Origin: Schistosoma haematobium
Lineage: Eukaryota > Platyhelminthes > Trematoda > Strigeidida > Schistosomatidae
DNA length: 64,000 nt
NCBI RefSeq assembly: GCF_000699445.3
Contig: NC_067198.1
Span: 33,818,536-33,882,535 of the forward strand
Direction of reading: 5' to 3'
Of the stretch, positions 14,801 through 26,586 are shown one piece after another (positions within the stretch are counted from its first letter, which is position 1; each line of letters begins with the position of its first letter). The notes under the pieces were generated by a model. It was not told the DNA's origin and ran no database searches. It saw nothing but the letters and a program-made list of their open reading frames with translations. Both the position numbers and the translations under genes were made by a program.

Positions 14801-17800
14801 CTCTTAAATATTCGCCTATTTCATCTTAGCTATAGACGTAATATGTTTTGTCTAATCAAATGCAAAATTCTATATTAGAACTTTGATAGTGATATAAGCC
14901 TACAAAAGTGTTAACTTATCCTTAACTACCCACCTATTGAGTTTTACTTTGAGTGTAATAAAAGTGTTGATTGCTATACAATGGCTTCTATATTGAACAT
15001 CATTAGATAAAAACCAACATGTACGTTGATCATGCTTCTGCTTTTTGTGGTACACTTAAATGAACATATTACAGAGATTATTTATCTCTTAATTCAACGT
15101 CTTTTAACAATCTAAATAATCACTTATCATTGTGTTATCTAATTCTTTACCGTTTGACTGATGTTCGGAATGGCTGAAAAAGTGAAGTTGCTAGATTGTG
15201 TGATGATTGGCTGTTTAACAACTTCATTCAGTGTACAGCTAGATGATAGTTGGTTAAAAAATCACGAACTGATTTCAGATTCCTAATTGACGAAATAAGT
15301 ATGAAACATTCATTCTAGTTATAGAGAACCAATAAACATGTAAGTCACTGCGTTATCCACACCATATCAACACAGACGCTATTTAGGTCAGATGGTCGAA
15401 ATTTAATAACTTTTAAAGCAGCAGCTTGGGGACTTATTTATAAATTAAATAGACCACTTTAGTGTTTTAGGTAAATTTAACCTCAGAGATTATCTATTTC
15501 AATCTTGTCTTGTGTTCTGCTACCAATGAAACTATTATGAACTCAAGAAGACTTTTTTACTGACTTGTCGTACTCAAGTTCTATGACCACGTAGCGCTCA
15601 GTTTCTTTTCATATATTAAGCGTAATATGATCATCTGTACACAAACTTGTTTAAGATTATATTCGGTACATATACTTGTTTACGATGCACTACGGAAGAA
15701 TCAATTTTGTCTCCCACCTACCTACTGTTACTTATTTTTTTACGGAAAGTACCATAGAAAATACACATATCTTAATACTGTCTGTCATATCTATTGTTTT
15801 TAACAATGTGAACAATATCGTGTATTAATACGTGCTTTATGGTATGATTATAATGCCACACTGGCATTATTTATGTAATTTAAGTAGTCAGGTCTCATTA
15901 TTTGATTTAATCCCAGATTATATTTATCCGAATCATATCATAATTAAAATTTTAAATTGTTCATGGAATAAACACAAGCTCCGTGATCGAACTTATCATC
16001 AATATGCACACACAAAATACTTGATTCGGAGTTTTATTTTCGAGATTTCATGTCAAATTTGTGATGTTGCAATTCCTATTTTATGTCATTATAGATAATG
16101 GATTCCAAGAGTTCAATTACATGGGATGATATTGCTGGACTTGAATTTTCTAAGAAAACACTGCAGGAAATTGTAATACTTCCAATGCTTAGACCGTGAG
16201 TCATGATATATACCTATACATCTTTCACTTGAAACCCAAATACATTGTCTTTTATCACCTGAATATGCCAGGATTACGTAAAGAACTTAGAAGATCCAGT
16301 CGTCTCATACATAAGCCATATTCGTTTGGGTGAATCCATAGGATTCTATCAAACTTAGTGGCAGTTTACAAATTTTATTTATTTGAACACATAGATATTG
16401 GTACAAGGGGGCACCAAATACATATGCGCCACACAAATCTCATTTGATTTGTTTGAGGGCTGTGATACTACCTGGGTGCCAAAACCAAAGCAGGTGATTT
16501 TCTTAGGAAGCCACACCCGGAGCCTACGACCTAAAGGTCTGATCCACAAGGCAGTGGAGTATCGTAAGGAGATTCAGTCCCATGGTAGCTGGTGACCAAC
16601 GATTGGTTCATATGCCATTTGTTCCCTCAGGGGACTGGAGCCAAATGCACCATGGGTTCAGAATTAGGGTTTTCCAACTCCACTAGGTGGACTCTCCGTG
16701 TCCATCAACCTGGTTAAAGCGCCGGACATTCGCTTTACAAAAGTTTTACTAGCCATGTTCGCTACCACCATAACTCGTCATCGGTAGAAGTATAAGTGGC
16801 ATAATGTATGATTTAGATAATTTTCTAATCGATAGGGAAACTAATCAGCTGGATATTTCAGCACAAAAGTTGTATGAGAATCACTCTTTTTGTGGGCACG
16901 TTACAATATTGACGTCATTTGTATGATTACTCAGTGTTTACGATAAATGTTTCATCTTTGTTTTAATAGCTTAACAACCACTGAAATGCAAATATCAGTA
17001 AACTAAGTTTATACACACTTTGAAAAATGTCCAGTCTATCCTAGTAGTCAAATAATAATATACTATACATTTAGTTAAAAGTTTTGGTGTTAAGGGAAAA
17101 ATAAGGATTTTAGATTATATGTATGGACAAATGAAATAAGGGAAAACTTTACTGTAAAACGACACTCGTCTTCTAGACATAAAAAGCTGTTTAGTATAAC
17201 AGGAGTTCATTGTCCATTGATAAAATTATGAAGTATATCGGAACAACGGTCAACCTACATAGTAACTGAACAAAATTCATGAAATATAATGATTTAATTA
17301 TCTGAAAAATGGGAATATATCAGTATAGACATTACTTCGTCCGGTCTTTAACAGACTTCACGTTAAATGACATTGATATAATGGTAGTTCTCAATATGAC
17401 TATACCTCCCAACCAAACAGAGGTTTCAACAACAGAGTTGACCATTTTGTATCATACAATTTCGCTTCAGGAAAAGATAAGATAATTAGAAAGGCTCTGT
17501 TATATCCGACACCACGTGCTATATGAAGTCAGTTGGTCGCACTGTCTCTGCAGCGCTATCACATGGTCGCTCGTTCAGAAAATTCTCAAGAAGCCTTTTC
17601 GTACTGCAACAAGGTTTTCTGTTACCTCTGTATTTTCAAATACTAGAAAACCTGTTGACCATTACAGATAATAACACTTTTTGATGAATAATGGATAATG
17701 TTATATGTTTAAGTCTTAGGCTAACCATTCGTGACATTTCTTCCTCCGTCTAATGAATTATTTATCCTTTTTCTGATTGGGAAATGTAGTCACTTTTGTA

Positions 17801-20421
17801 ACCAGCACTAATTTTCGTAATCTACTGTTTACGTTTACGAACGCTGTTATCACACAAATCTTATATAAATAAGTGAATTTATTTTGTTACCGATATTGAA
17901 ATTCGACAACTGTAGTAAAGTAGTGGATAATAATGAGGCAAATTACTAACGGGAAACTGTCCGACAAAAAAATAATCTACTTAATGAATTAAACCGGTTA
18001 TGGACAGTATATTCCTGCAATCGTTTCCACAAGTTCTAGGAAATACTGCATTTTATGTGACTAGTGTTTACTGGAAACATTCTAAAACTTTGTGGCTTTT
18101 TTTTTATTTCGCGACGTGAGTCTTTGATTCGAAGTGAAAATCTACTTTAAGTTGGTAACACACTTGTGATTCAAGCAACCTGGGTATGATAGGACACAAT
18201 TTTCACACCCTAGCAATAAACATCGTCTAATGGTATATATATAAACTTGTGGATACTTTTCCTAACTTTGCTAAAATTTAAGAATGTCTTGTTTCTTGTA
18301 TATTATCAACCGTCCTGTACCGCCTTTCTCAACTTTAGCGACCTTTTCGTTGGGCTTCGTGGACCTCCAAAGGGCTTGCTTCTTTTTGGCCCTCCTGGGA
18401 CGGGAAAAACTTTGATCGGTAAGTTTGCTTTGAACACGTACGTCTTAGGTTATGAAAAATTAAAGTACACTTTTGTATTGTACTCAATTATTATGATATG
18501 ACACTCACAGTGAGTGCTTGCTTAATCCACTTTACTACTCCATGATGAGAAAGGCCATCTAAGTTGGATGGTCTTATTACCTGACAAAGATTTAGTGCCA
18601 AAATTTATGCATAATTAGTGTTTTTACTGAGATAGTCAACTTTAAAGAAGGCAAGCGTAAACTATGAGTGTCATCACACATAAATAAACGTTGACACAAC
18701 TTACGTTGGAGTTAAGTACAAAAATTTCTTTTCGAGTTTAGGTAAATGTATTGCATCACAAAGTAACTCGACATTTTTCAGCATCAGCGCTTCATCTCTT
18801 ACTTCAAAATGGGTAAGCAAATCATTCTCTACCTTATAATTGCTACTTTTATTGCTTTAGTAAAAACGTGCTTTTCACAAAGAGACTATTATACTACTTT
18901 TTCCCAACTTACCAAACTTGAAAAACTATTATCGTATTGTTTTTAGGTTGGTGAAGGTGAGAAATTAGTGCGTGCATTGTTCTCAATTGCTCGGATTCAT
19001 CAACCATCTGTCATTTTTATTGATGAAGTTGATTCTCTACTTACCCAACGCTCTGAAACAGAACATGAGTCAAGCAGACGGATCAAAACCGAGTTCTTAG
19101 TACAGCTAGTGAGTTCACTAACTCGGTATTTCTCTAAGCTACTCAATCACATTAGCGCATCTCAGACGCACGATTTTTGTTTTAGGACGGAATAACAACA
19201 AATGACGATGAACGCATACTTTTCATTGGAGCCACAAACAGGTACATATATATATATATATTGTTTACAGTAATATGCCTAAGTGTTTATGGGATGTTCA
19301 CAACCTTAATGACCATTAAGTATCCTAACCAAATTTAGCTTCATTAAATTTCATGCACCCGTTGCTCATACCAAAAAAGCACAACAGTTGCATTTATAAA
19401 ATAAACCACTACCAATCACTTTAAATCAAAGGACGTAAATAGAAAATAATTACTCTGTCGTTACGTACCACTGTTCGTAAATGTTGCATATGTACGTAAC
19501 TATGTTGATGACAATTATGTGATGTTATTTGTTTCCTTGGACTAATAAAGCTGCTAAACACATTCCCAGAAAGTATATGTAACAAGTTGTAAACTTCCAA
19601 CTCTACGGACCAAATATATTTGACTGTTTAATGGTGACGCTTCTAAAACAGTATCCGCTTATATTTTTTACTGAATTCGACAGACCTCAGGAACTTGACG
19701 AGGCCGCCCGACGGCGGTTTGTCAAGCGATTGTATATCCCATTACCTACTAGGAGTGCGCGAAAGGAAATAGTACAAAGATTACTGCGACAAAATCATCA
19801 CACGCTAAAAGAGGACGACTTTTGGGACATTGCCCATCGTGCTGATGGTAAGTGCTGCTTATTTATATGTTACAACTTAATGTCGATTGACTTACTATTA
19901 ATAAGGTTCATCTCTATTTTATCCAATATGATGATCCTTTGCAAGACTGTTTGATGGTAACACAAATGACTAATCGTGTTTTCCAAACATAAAAGGTTAT
20001 TCCGGAGCAGACATGGCAAATCTCTGTCGAGAAGCTGCAATGGGACCTATACGCTCTCTGACAATAGAAGCAATACAACATATAGCATGCGACGAAGTAA
20101 GTGAAACGCTTAAAGTCACAATATCTGGTTCTTAAAATAACCTCTGTTTATCAGTAAAAATTACTATCCTCTCTAAATCTGTTTCTGACACTTCTCGTTC
20201 CATCTTAAACCTATTAGTATTAGTTATATGGTGATACAACAAACATTTTGACATTGCCACCTTAAATATTCAGACAATTTTATCTTTCCTTTTTTAAGGT
20301 TAGACCAGTCGAATTAACTGACTTTCATGCTGCTTTCAGACAAGTTAGAGCAAGTAATTCGTCCAGTGATCTGGAACAGTATCTGAAATGGAATAGTCAA
20401 TATGGAAGTTTCGAAGTTTAG
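4385..20421 (+). CDS. FIGNL1: Fidgetin-like 1 AAA ATPase (FIGNL1 family), 17 exons
   Basis: Meiotic-clade AAA ATPase. In other animals FIGNL1 acts in the nucleus to strip or remodel RAD51 filaments during recombination and fork repair. Exons: 4385-4455, 4487-4554, 4675-4736, 4770-4831, 4877-4919, 8823-8957, 9002-9076, 10584-10672, 11640-11802, 16095-16195, 18339-18418, 18742-18812, 18947-19108, 19186-19241, 19684-19847, 19996-20096, 20299-20421. All junctions are GT-AG and the sum is 1626 nt, giving 541 residues (human protein about 674). The N-terminal part has [10 protein letters not shown] and SNHWRSAM blocks typical of the family. The RAD51-binding FVPP motif lies at residues 209-212. The ATPase domain has Walker A GPPGTGKT at 307-314, Walker B FIDE with DE at 366-367, sensor-1 Asn in GATN at 409-412, and an arginine-finger run RRR at 422-424. 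The VPS4-type C-terminal helix region ends in SFEV. The first introns are 31, 120, 33 and 45 nt; intron 5 (4920-8822) and intron 9 (11803-16094) are several kb and hold retroelements. The start is the first ATG that keeps phase; exons 1-5 rest on weaker similarity than the ATPase part. Confidence 0.93.
5060..5700 (-). mobile_element. Degraded non-LTR reverse transcriptase, intronic
   Basis: The - strand reads, through stops and shifts, as an RTE-like reverse transcriptase. [17 protein letters not shown] block lies near 5635-5690. It is followed by a [22 protein letters not shown] block near 5540-5600, a [14 protein letters not shown] block near 5450-5485, and [11 protein letters not shown] near 5310-5340, where the catalytic YADD has decayed. 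It sits antisense inside FIGNL1 intron 5. The order of motifs supports the call; the element is far too broken to be active. It is more diverged than the copy at 6.05-7.9 kb and probably a different subfamily. Confidence 0.6.
6054..7880 (-). mobile_element. RTE-like non-LTR retrotransposon copy (family B), broken
   Basis: 5'-truncated copy whose - strand encodes reverse transcriptase and the C-terminal region. The order is [20 protein letters not shown] near 7480-7530, [15 protein letters not shown] near 7360-7410, [15 protein letters not shown] near 7195-7240, the catalytic [10 protein letters not shown] near 7070-7100, and [20 protein letters not shown] near 6710-6770. The final [20 protein letters not shown] block is near 6495-6555. 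Several frameshifts and deletions break the ORF. The 3' end lies at 6054, where the + strand shows tcagtcagtcag, the complement of the (CTGA)n tail seen in other copies. It is very similar to the copy at 53140-54955. It lies antisense in FIGNL1 intron 5. Confidence 0.88.
9455..9545 (+). repeat. 3'-end scrap of RTE-like family B
   Basis: A short fragment containing 'tggcaacttgaactgatgta', 'catgcgtaccaggttc' and a closing 'aactgactaactgaat' matches the extreme 3' end and (CTGA)n-like tail of the RTE-like copies at 47885-48225 and 55440-57230. Heavy 5' truncation is the expected result of target-primed reverse transcription. It lies in the FIGNL1 intron 9077-10583. Confidence 0.6.
10840..11090 (+). 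repeat. 3'-end scrap of RTE-like family B, diverged
   Basis: Diverged copy of the same 3' UTR. 'gacatggcaacttgaacca' near 11023-11041, then 'cacatatgtggtaggttct' and 'gcttatgactgaataaat' correspond to the terminal block of the family. The part upstream of about 10970 is only loosely similar. It lies in the FIGNL1 intron 10673-11639. Confidence 0.5.
11842..11879. repeat. (TA)n microsatellite
   Basis: About 19 TA units in FIGNL1 intron 9, 40 bases after the splice donor. Short open frames across it are repeat artefacts. Confidence 0.97.
12935..14800 (-). mobile_element. RTE/SR2-like non-LTR retrotransposon copy, broken
   Basis: The - strand carries a long stretch of an RTE-clade polyprotein in the right order but with many frameshifts. 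It begins near 14750 with [19 protein letters not shown] and continues with an [19 protein letters not shown] block near 14400-14460. [14 protein letters not shown] region lies near 14000, and [17 protein letters not shown] near 13745-13800. The FADD catalytic box ([10 protein letters not shown]) is near 13690-13720, and the C-terminal [11 protein letters not shown] end is near 12965-13000. The style matches the SR2/SjR2-type RTE elements of schistosomes and differs from family B at 6 kb. It is 5'-truncated, with no endonuclease domain visible, and is antisense within FIGNL1 intron 9. Confidence 0.88.
14801..16094. other. FIGNL1 intron 9, 3' part, nothing recognised
   Basis: AT-rich intron between the RTE/SR2-like copy and exon 10. 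The open frame at 15832-16098 simply runs into the exon from the intron and is not a separate gene. Confidence 0.5.
16380..16745 (-). repeat. (AAAT)n-tailed interspersed repeat, copy 1
   Basis: Member of a family seen at least three times in this window (also 40430-40866 and 52205-52747). On the + strand it runs from 'ttatttatttgaacacatag' through 'accaaagcaggtgattttct', 'cacacccggagcctacgacc' and 'agctggtgaccaacgattgg' to 'gttaaagcgccggacattcg', where it stops short of the full length. In the copy at 52 kb the opposite strand ends in (AAAT)n, so the true 3' end is probably at the low-coordinate side here and the element is on the - strand. No long ORF is present. It may be a non-LTR 3' UTR or a non-autonomous element. 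It lies just after FIGNL1 exon 10. Confidence 0.75.
16746..18338. other. FIGNL1 intron 10, rest, nothing recognised
   Basis: AT-rich intron sequence with no gene, repeat copy or RNA that I can support. Confidence 0.45.
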
Positions 20422-20486
20422 ACGAATAAAATATGGACAAACATGTCGGCTGAAACTTGTTCGAAGTTGATCTGTTCAAACGTTGG

Positions 20487-20492
20487 TTTATT
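20487..20492 (-). terminator. Poly(A) signal candidate of the ZC3H gene
   Basis: TTTATT on the + strand is AATAAA on the - strand, 96 nt past the ZC3H stop codon. It lies inside the FIGNL1 3' UTR, which implies overlapping convergent transcripts. Confidence 0.5.
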
Positions 20493-20513
20493 TATGTACA
20501 TGTTGACGATTTT

Positions 20514-20519
20514 AATAAA
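20514..20519 (+). terminator. Poly(A) signal of the FIGNL1-type gene
   Basis: AATAAA 93 nt after the stop codon; further AATAAA-like hexamers follow at about 20527-20535, and an earlier one lies at 20425-20430. The later ones sit only about 60 nt from the stop codon of the convergent ZC3H gene, so the transcript end must reach close to or into its 3' end. Confidence 0.6.
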
Positions 20520-20587
20520 TTATTGGAATAAATAAAGCTGGGACTCATTTACATGCACGATAGTGCTTGGTAGAGATCTTAAATAAA

Positions 20588-23500
20588 TTAGTTTGAGCAT
20601 TCTTGTGTAGTTTGTGGTGTACTGTTTGTGTTACCTTGATTGAGAACGTTCGAAGCTGACTGGGAGGTTGGTGTTGGAACCATAATCCTTCGCCTTCGGA
20701 ATCGCGGGTCATCAAGATAAGAACGATCACCTTGCCGACTAGATACATGTAAATGATCGGATGAAGTATTAGCAAAGGTGTTAGCCATTTCATGCAACTG
20801 TAGTTTGATGGGTCGTCTTTGTGTTAAACCACCTGGATTATCATCGTTGGTTCCAATGGCATTGGTTTCGTTGTGATTTAGTGCTTCTGGTTCATCATTG
20901 CACCTTGAATTTTCTAAGTCACTACTACTCGAAGGTTTTGATGGAGGTTGAAGTCTGAATGTTGTCACTTGGCCACGCAACCTTGGATCTTCAAAACGAT
21001 ATGGCAATTCATCTACAGGGAGCTGCATTAACGGATAAGGAATTTTGACAGTCATGTCCAACGGAATGAGGCGCCAAGGTGCTGGGCCCTGGGATGGAAG
21101 GACACCTATCTGAGTAGTCGTATTAAACTCAAGTGTGGATCCATCTTCAACCAAGATATTAGGAGGGATTGCTTCTGTCTCGGTTTCCGAAGGCTAAAAT
21201 TATAGGGGAAGAAAAAAAACCCATCATAAAAATTAATTTAGTGAAATGTAAGTCAACACCTATTGAACAAGGAAACCACTCACATCACTGACAAATTATT
21301 ATTAGCTACAAGTTCAAAGTATGTAGTACTAATTTCGCAAGAGGTTTTATGGCGGGACCAATGTGAATCATAGTAGATCAAATTCAATATAAGTCCCAGG
21401 TGTTGATTTCTGAATATTTATTACCAGGGACACCTCAAATGGCAGTTTTCTGATATGCTTCTAAGTATCCTATCTGCTTTGTAATGCAACATAATACTAG
21501 GTGCAGATACATGAAATCAAATCAATCACTAAATATGCTGGATTAAATAACTCACTTGCGGGGGACTCGCACTCTCGAGTTGCAGGCTATGTTCACCTAC
21601 ACATGTAGGTGACGAAGGAGGGACAGTTGAACCGTTTTTACAGTCGTCATTCGTCGTTTTACTTGAAGCAAGAAGAGCTGCCATCATGTCGAGTTCCGAA
21701 CTAACTATGGCTTCTTCATGTACTGCATCGAAAGTCGGTCGAATAGGTGGAGGGGGCCTTACTCCAACCCCATAAAATGTCTCACATCTAGGCCTAAACC
21801 TAGGAAACCTCATACTTCCAGGATCCATCATCCGCATTCGCGGAGGCATTGTTCTTGAAGGTGGACATCTAAGGGGTGTATCAAGCAGTGACGGGGGGCG
21901 AAATCCGTTAACTGTGGGTGGACATGTTGCATTAGGCATGACGTGCTGAGACTGAAATGGTACAGGGCCGTAAGGCGTCGGTGGAGGGAAGCATCGGTCA
22001 TTTTTGGGATACACATTCTGAGGCATCTGCTCACCAGGAACCATGTTGAACGGACGCATCCCCCTAGCGCGTAAAGTGTCGTTTTCTGGGCGGAAGTGAC
22101 GAGGACTAGGAGTGCGGACAGGAGCAAACAGATTCGGCGTGAAAACTGGCATACGTTGAGGGCTGAAACCAGGAGTAGCAAGTTCTTTACCAGATGATAT
22201 ATTCCTTAAAAAGATGAACGTTGCAAATGAATTTATAAGATAATAAGTAGCCAAACGGTGAGGAACATTATTGCGTCAAAAATGTGGTTGGTTTTACTAT
22301 TTACTTTAGCATCAAAGTTTTGAGATACTCGCTCTTAATTTTTTAATTGTTAAGGCTCCACAAAATGATGAAAAAAATGCTCTGTTTTAATGAATTATAA
22401 GGAATTATTGCCTTAAATAAATTTCAACGCGTATAGATTATGTTGACCGCGGTGATAATTTCGTCGTAAAATCAAGGGTATACGAGATATTCCTTACATA
22501 CAATGAAAGAATGCAGTGCTAATACAGTCGATGTAGAGCTTGTAACATGTGATGATGAACCGTTTTAACAATAGTGTTTAGTAGTGAATGGCGAATTCAC
22601 GAAGACCAGGCTATACGGTTTAAAATTGGCGGATGGTGATTAGTTGCAACACTAATTTCCCTACTTTAAGTGGGTGCACATCATTCAAAACTGAAGATAT
22701 GTACGGATCCAAATTACTGAGAAGTGTGGTTTAGACAGATAGCAACCCACAATGAAACTACTGGCGTCAAGGTTTTTCAAGATTTGTTTATAAGTGCCTA
22801 ATGCGCCGACAATATTATGTGAAGATTCTGGAAATAGAACATGTATCTCCGAATTTGTAAATATGTTTTAGTTCATCAAGGAAACTTGTGTCTAACCTCC
22901 CACCATCCTTCGGTCTATGTCTTGTCCCAAAACTGGATGGTTTCCCAGAAAATCTACCTGCTTGTACTTAAAGATGAATTCATAAATAGAGTGAAGAGAA
23001 AACTAAATAAGAAAGAATATACGTCACATCTAATGATTATGATTTGCTCCCATATCTACTACCACGACGCCACCAATTTTGATGTGGAAGGCGCCCCACA
23101 AAGAAATAAAGTATTTTGTGAGACCAAAGCTAATATGGGACAGCCAGCAATTAGTAGCAGTATACCACAGGGGAGTGGCAAGATAGGTTGGCAGTATATT
23201 TTTACTAGTGTCACTCCTAACTGACAATCAGAGAATCAGTAGGTCGATGTTTGACAACTTTATTGCAGAAATACCGTAAGTCCGAAATAGCATGACCTTA
23301 TATGTGCAAGAGTGGTCCAATGTACTGATAGATGCTACTCTATGAATAATTTAGATAAATTCGTTTACCTAAAATACAACCACAGTACAAAAGCGAAGCT
23401 TGAGATGTGATGGCAAATAAACACATCTTAGCACTTTACACTGTATCCCTATAGGACCAACTGTTTTACGTGAGAACGTAGCACCTTGAACGTTACCATC

Positions 23501-26500
23501 AATGTATATAATTGGTGTGGAATGGTAATGAAAAATGTCCGGTGGTGCGGTTGTTTATATTTCAAACAGTTGTTCATAGATTTTAATTTCATTTTACCTA
23601 ATTCGGTTTAAGCAATAGCTTAGTCTCATTAGTCCGTACTAGGTACACAACATTAAGTTGACTACTGGGGCTACCAATTTGAGTAATTAACTGCTAATAT
23701 AAGTATATTTCGTTACATCAAACCAACATAGATTGATGTTACTAAACACGGATACAAAGCTGGGACTTTGAAAAATAAGAATGGGAAGTAGATCCGTTTA
23801 TACCATGGATGCCACTTCCTAACGACGCCATTTAGGTTGGTAGACTACTAACCCACCGGCTCACCATGTAAAGCATCTCCGAACACAACAGGTTTACTGT
23901 CAGTGGCCTAATGAACTGACGTCATCTTTACCTACTTTAACCTCATCTCACCTTAAAAAGTGCTACCCATCGAAGACAGAGATTCGATGTCTGATACATG
24001 TTCCAAACATGAGTTATCATAAGCTTACCACAGTCGCCTAACCTTTTGTGTAACGGTGACTTACAGGTCAAGCTACTTGGTAGGTTATAGGGCCGCATCC
24101 CACTATATCTACCGTCTTGGGCAACCGTGCAGTAGTTTATGACTCTACACAGTGTGCCTAAAATCTGATTAAATAGACCAATGCTCAACAAATCACTTAT
24201 ATAGCTTTTTTGTACAGAAGTGGGTGTTGTAGTATTTATAACTGAATATCTGTAACCTTATGACGCCATTTATTTCTTCGCTCCAAAGCAAGACACAACT
24301 ATGGACTAAATAAATCCATATATTAGGACTATGGATACTTGCTTGTGATAATAATTGATGTAGGTTAATGAGTGACGAACAGGTTTTTTGTATTCCTGCC
24401 GAAATGTATTTAGCCACCAAGATCCCTTAATAACTCTTCATATGAGCGGTGGTTAGGAAAGATTAGTAATCCTTTTCCTGCTACTTCAAAGTTTATTCAT
24501 TAGCCTGATTAGACACTAAAAATGTCGGCCAAAACAAACCTACAAGTAACGTAGTGTAGATGACATTACTGAGGATCAACATTTACTTGTCAACCAAAAC
24601 CGCCAATGTACAGTTTGGCTAGTTGGGAATCAGAAAGATGGAACCTCATTCATTGGCTGAAGTAGTTGTGCATTATACATACTACAAAGAATAGTGACCG
24701 GAACAGGTTGTGGAAAAGCTATAAATCGTGATATTAAAATGTTGGACCAACTAACAGAACCTGAGTTTTTGGATATGAAGCAGCGATTTGGAAATGTACT
24801 TGAGCTAGTCTTAAAGCAATAAAATAAGGTCGAAACGAGCGAATCCTTTATGTAGCCTTGAATAGTAATGGAATTATGAGGGTACATTTTCAAATCAGTA
24901 GAATTGTAGTGGTTCAGTGATACAGAAGTTAACAACAACCTACCAGTCTATTTGTTGGTTTCCAGAAATCATGCTAGGATCATATGGTTACTTTCATCTT
25001 ATTTTTTTTTCTTTCGATAAACAGAAAAGTTCAAATTGTTTAACGTGAAGATTTTAGAGAGAAAACAAGACAGATACCATAGCTCACTAACTTAATACAA
25101 CAAGGAATCAGTAACAGATAAACATTTTCTCTCTCGAAATAACTCATTCTCATGTTTCTTCATTAAATTCCAGCAGTAGAAAAAAAAACGAGAACCACTG
25201 GCGCAGCTACTTCACAGTTTCAATAAGTGGTGGTCTAACAAAGAAAATTATGTTTTCCATCCCATGATACTGAGCAATAAATAAGTATATATTGAACTAT
25301 AAAATCCATTGCGAGTGACCGTTATCAGTTAAATAAACAAAAATGGTTAAAATATTTACGTATTATTTAAAAAGGTTTTAGATTTACGATGCCCTAAATA
25401 TAGCTATCCGAAAGGTTCATTTAATAACGAAAGGAACACAAGTTTTAAATGTTTCAAATAATATGATATGGAACCTAACTTTATATATCAAAAGCTTAGT
25501 CTTGCTAATGTCGGATATAAGAACAGACAGGAGTTACATCAAAATATTAGGCACCAATAAGAATTTGTCATATGAAAAGCGACAACAAACAAGAAATCGA
25601 TTGGTAGCATGCCTTATTAACTCACATTTGTGGGGGATTCTGGTCAAATCTGTAATCAACGTCACCATGATCATCGTTTCTTGGACGGCCACTCACAAGG
25701 GGTTTAGAGTCAGGTTGTCGTACAAGCCCGGGTTTAGATGAACAGCGATCAACGGTATGCTGATGAAAGTTGGTTGACAATAAATGTTAAGCTAACCTTT
25801 GAGGATATTTTGTCTAATAACGCGCGTGTGAATTCTGTGAGAGGAGCGTGTGAAAACTTGCAGTCACTACCATGGTGACAATCATTCGTCAGATGGAAAA
25901 ACTTGCACGGAAATTCACCATGTAAAAATGAACACGCAGACTCTTTGGAACACATACCAACAGCATAAAATTTGCACAGCTCATTTTTCTTTGCTGGTGT
26001 AAAATCATGAAGAAATGGGCAAGAACTCCCCTGCTCATAGGTGAAACTTACACAAAAGAACAAACCTTGCTACAACGACCATCCATATAATACTTACATC
26101 TAGATTGAGATGCAGATCTATGAGGACCATCTTTCTTCCGCTTTTTCCTCTTACGACTTCCCTCAGATGACTTCGTCTTGTCCTTTCGCATGCATCATGT
26201 CAGAGGTAACAGAACTTACGAGTTTCTCGTGGTTCGTTAGGTAAGTATCATCTTCATCTTCAGACAGGAATTCAAGTAGTGGCAGCTTACTTCGCTCTTT
26301 GGAGCGCCTATTGTTTGTGACCCGCCCATCCACGTGTGGGAGATCAATAGCTCGTACACCCAACAAGACAGTTGATTCTCGACGAGAACACCTGGACCTA
26401 CCATCATTACGCTGGGTGTGGCGTTTGCGCTTTGACGACTTACGAAGACTAACTCTGCTAAGGTAATATACAAAATGAGTCAAAATACTTTGGTGGACCA

Positions 26501-26586
26501 TAATCTGTGTACTCGTGGCCGGAATCCTCATGGTCTGAGCCACTTAAATCTTCAACTTCCCCTTCCTCGTAATCAATAGTGGTCAT
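20588..26586 (-). CDS. Triple CCCH zinc-finger protein, ZC3H4/ZC3H6/su(s) family, 7 exons
   Basis: Exons, from the start: 26586-26489, 26454-26220, 26182-26066, 26030-25797, 25759-25626, 22204-21556, 21193-20588. All are GT-AG and in phase, giving 690 residues. The N terminus is acidic (EEGEVED at residues 6-12), followed by basic KRKKRKK runs near 122-128. Three CCCH fingers follow: C140-x7-C148-x5-C154-x3-H158, C169-x7-C177-x5-C183-x3-H187, and C192-x8-C201-x5-C207-x3-H211. The third is followed by the FTRALLDKI segment typical of this family. Exon 6 encodes a Pro/Met/Arg-rich linker. The C-terminal exon holds DPRLRG and DPRFRRRR, like the DPR motifs of ZC3H4/6. In animals these nuclear RNA-binding proteins restrain unproductive transcription (with WDR82, or as Drosophila suppressor of sable). 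The first four introns are 34, 37, 35 and 37 nt; one splits finger 1 between residues 150 and 151. Intron 5 is 3421 nt and intron 6 is 362 nt. ZC3H4, 6 and 8 cannot be told apart here. Confidence 0.93.
22205..25625 (-). other. Large intron 5 of the ZC3H gene
   Basis: A 3.4-kb intron without a recognised retroelement ORF. The region 23760-24190 is more GC-balanced than its surroundings and reads like an old repeat, but I cannot assign it. On the + strand at 24651-24824 there is an open stretch with protein-like composition ending in a stop (see findings). The frame at 22841-23224 (+) shows no recognisable features. Confidence 0.4.

Noticed and set aside
20545..20793. Separate small gene at the ZC3H 3' end
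   Set aside because: It is another frame of the last ZC3H exon.
22841..23224. 127-codon ORF on the + strand in a ZC3H intron
   Set aside because: No recognised motif; composition is unremarkable and there is no supporting splice context.
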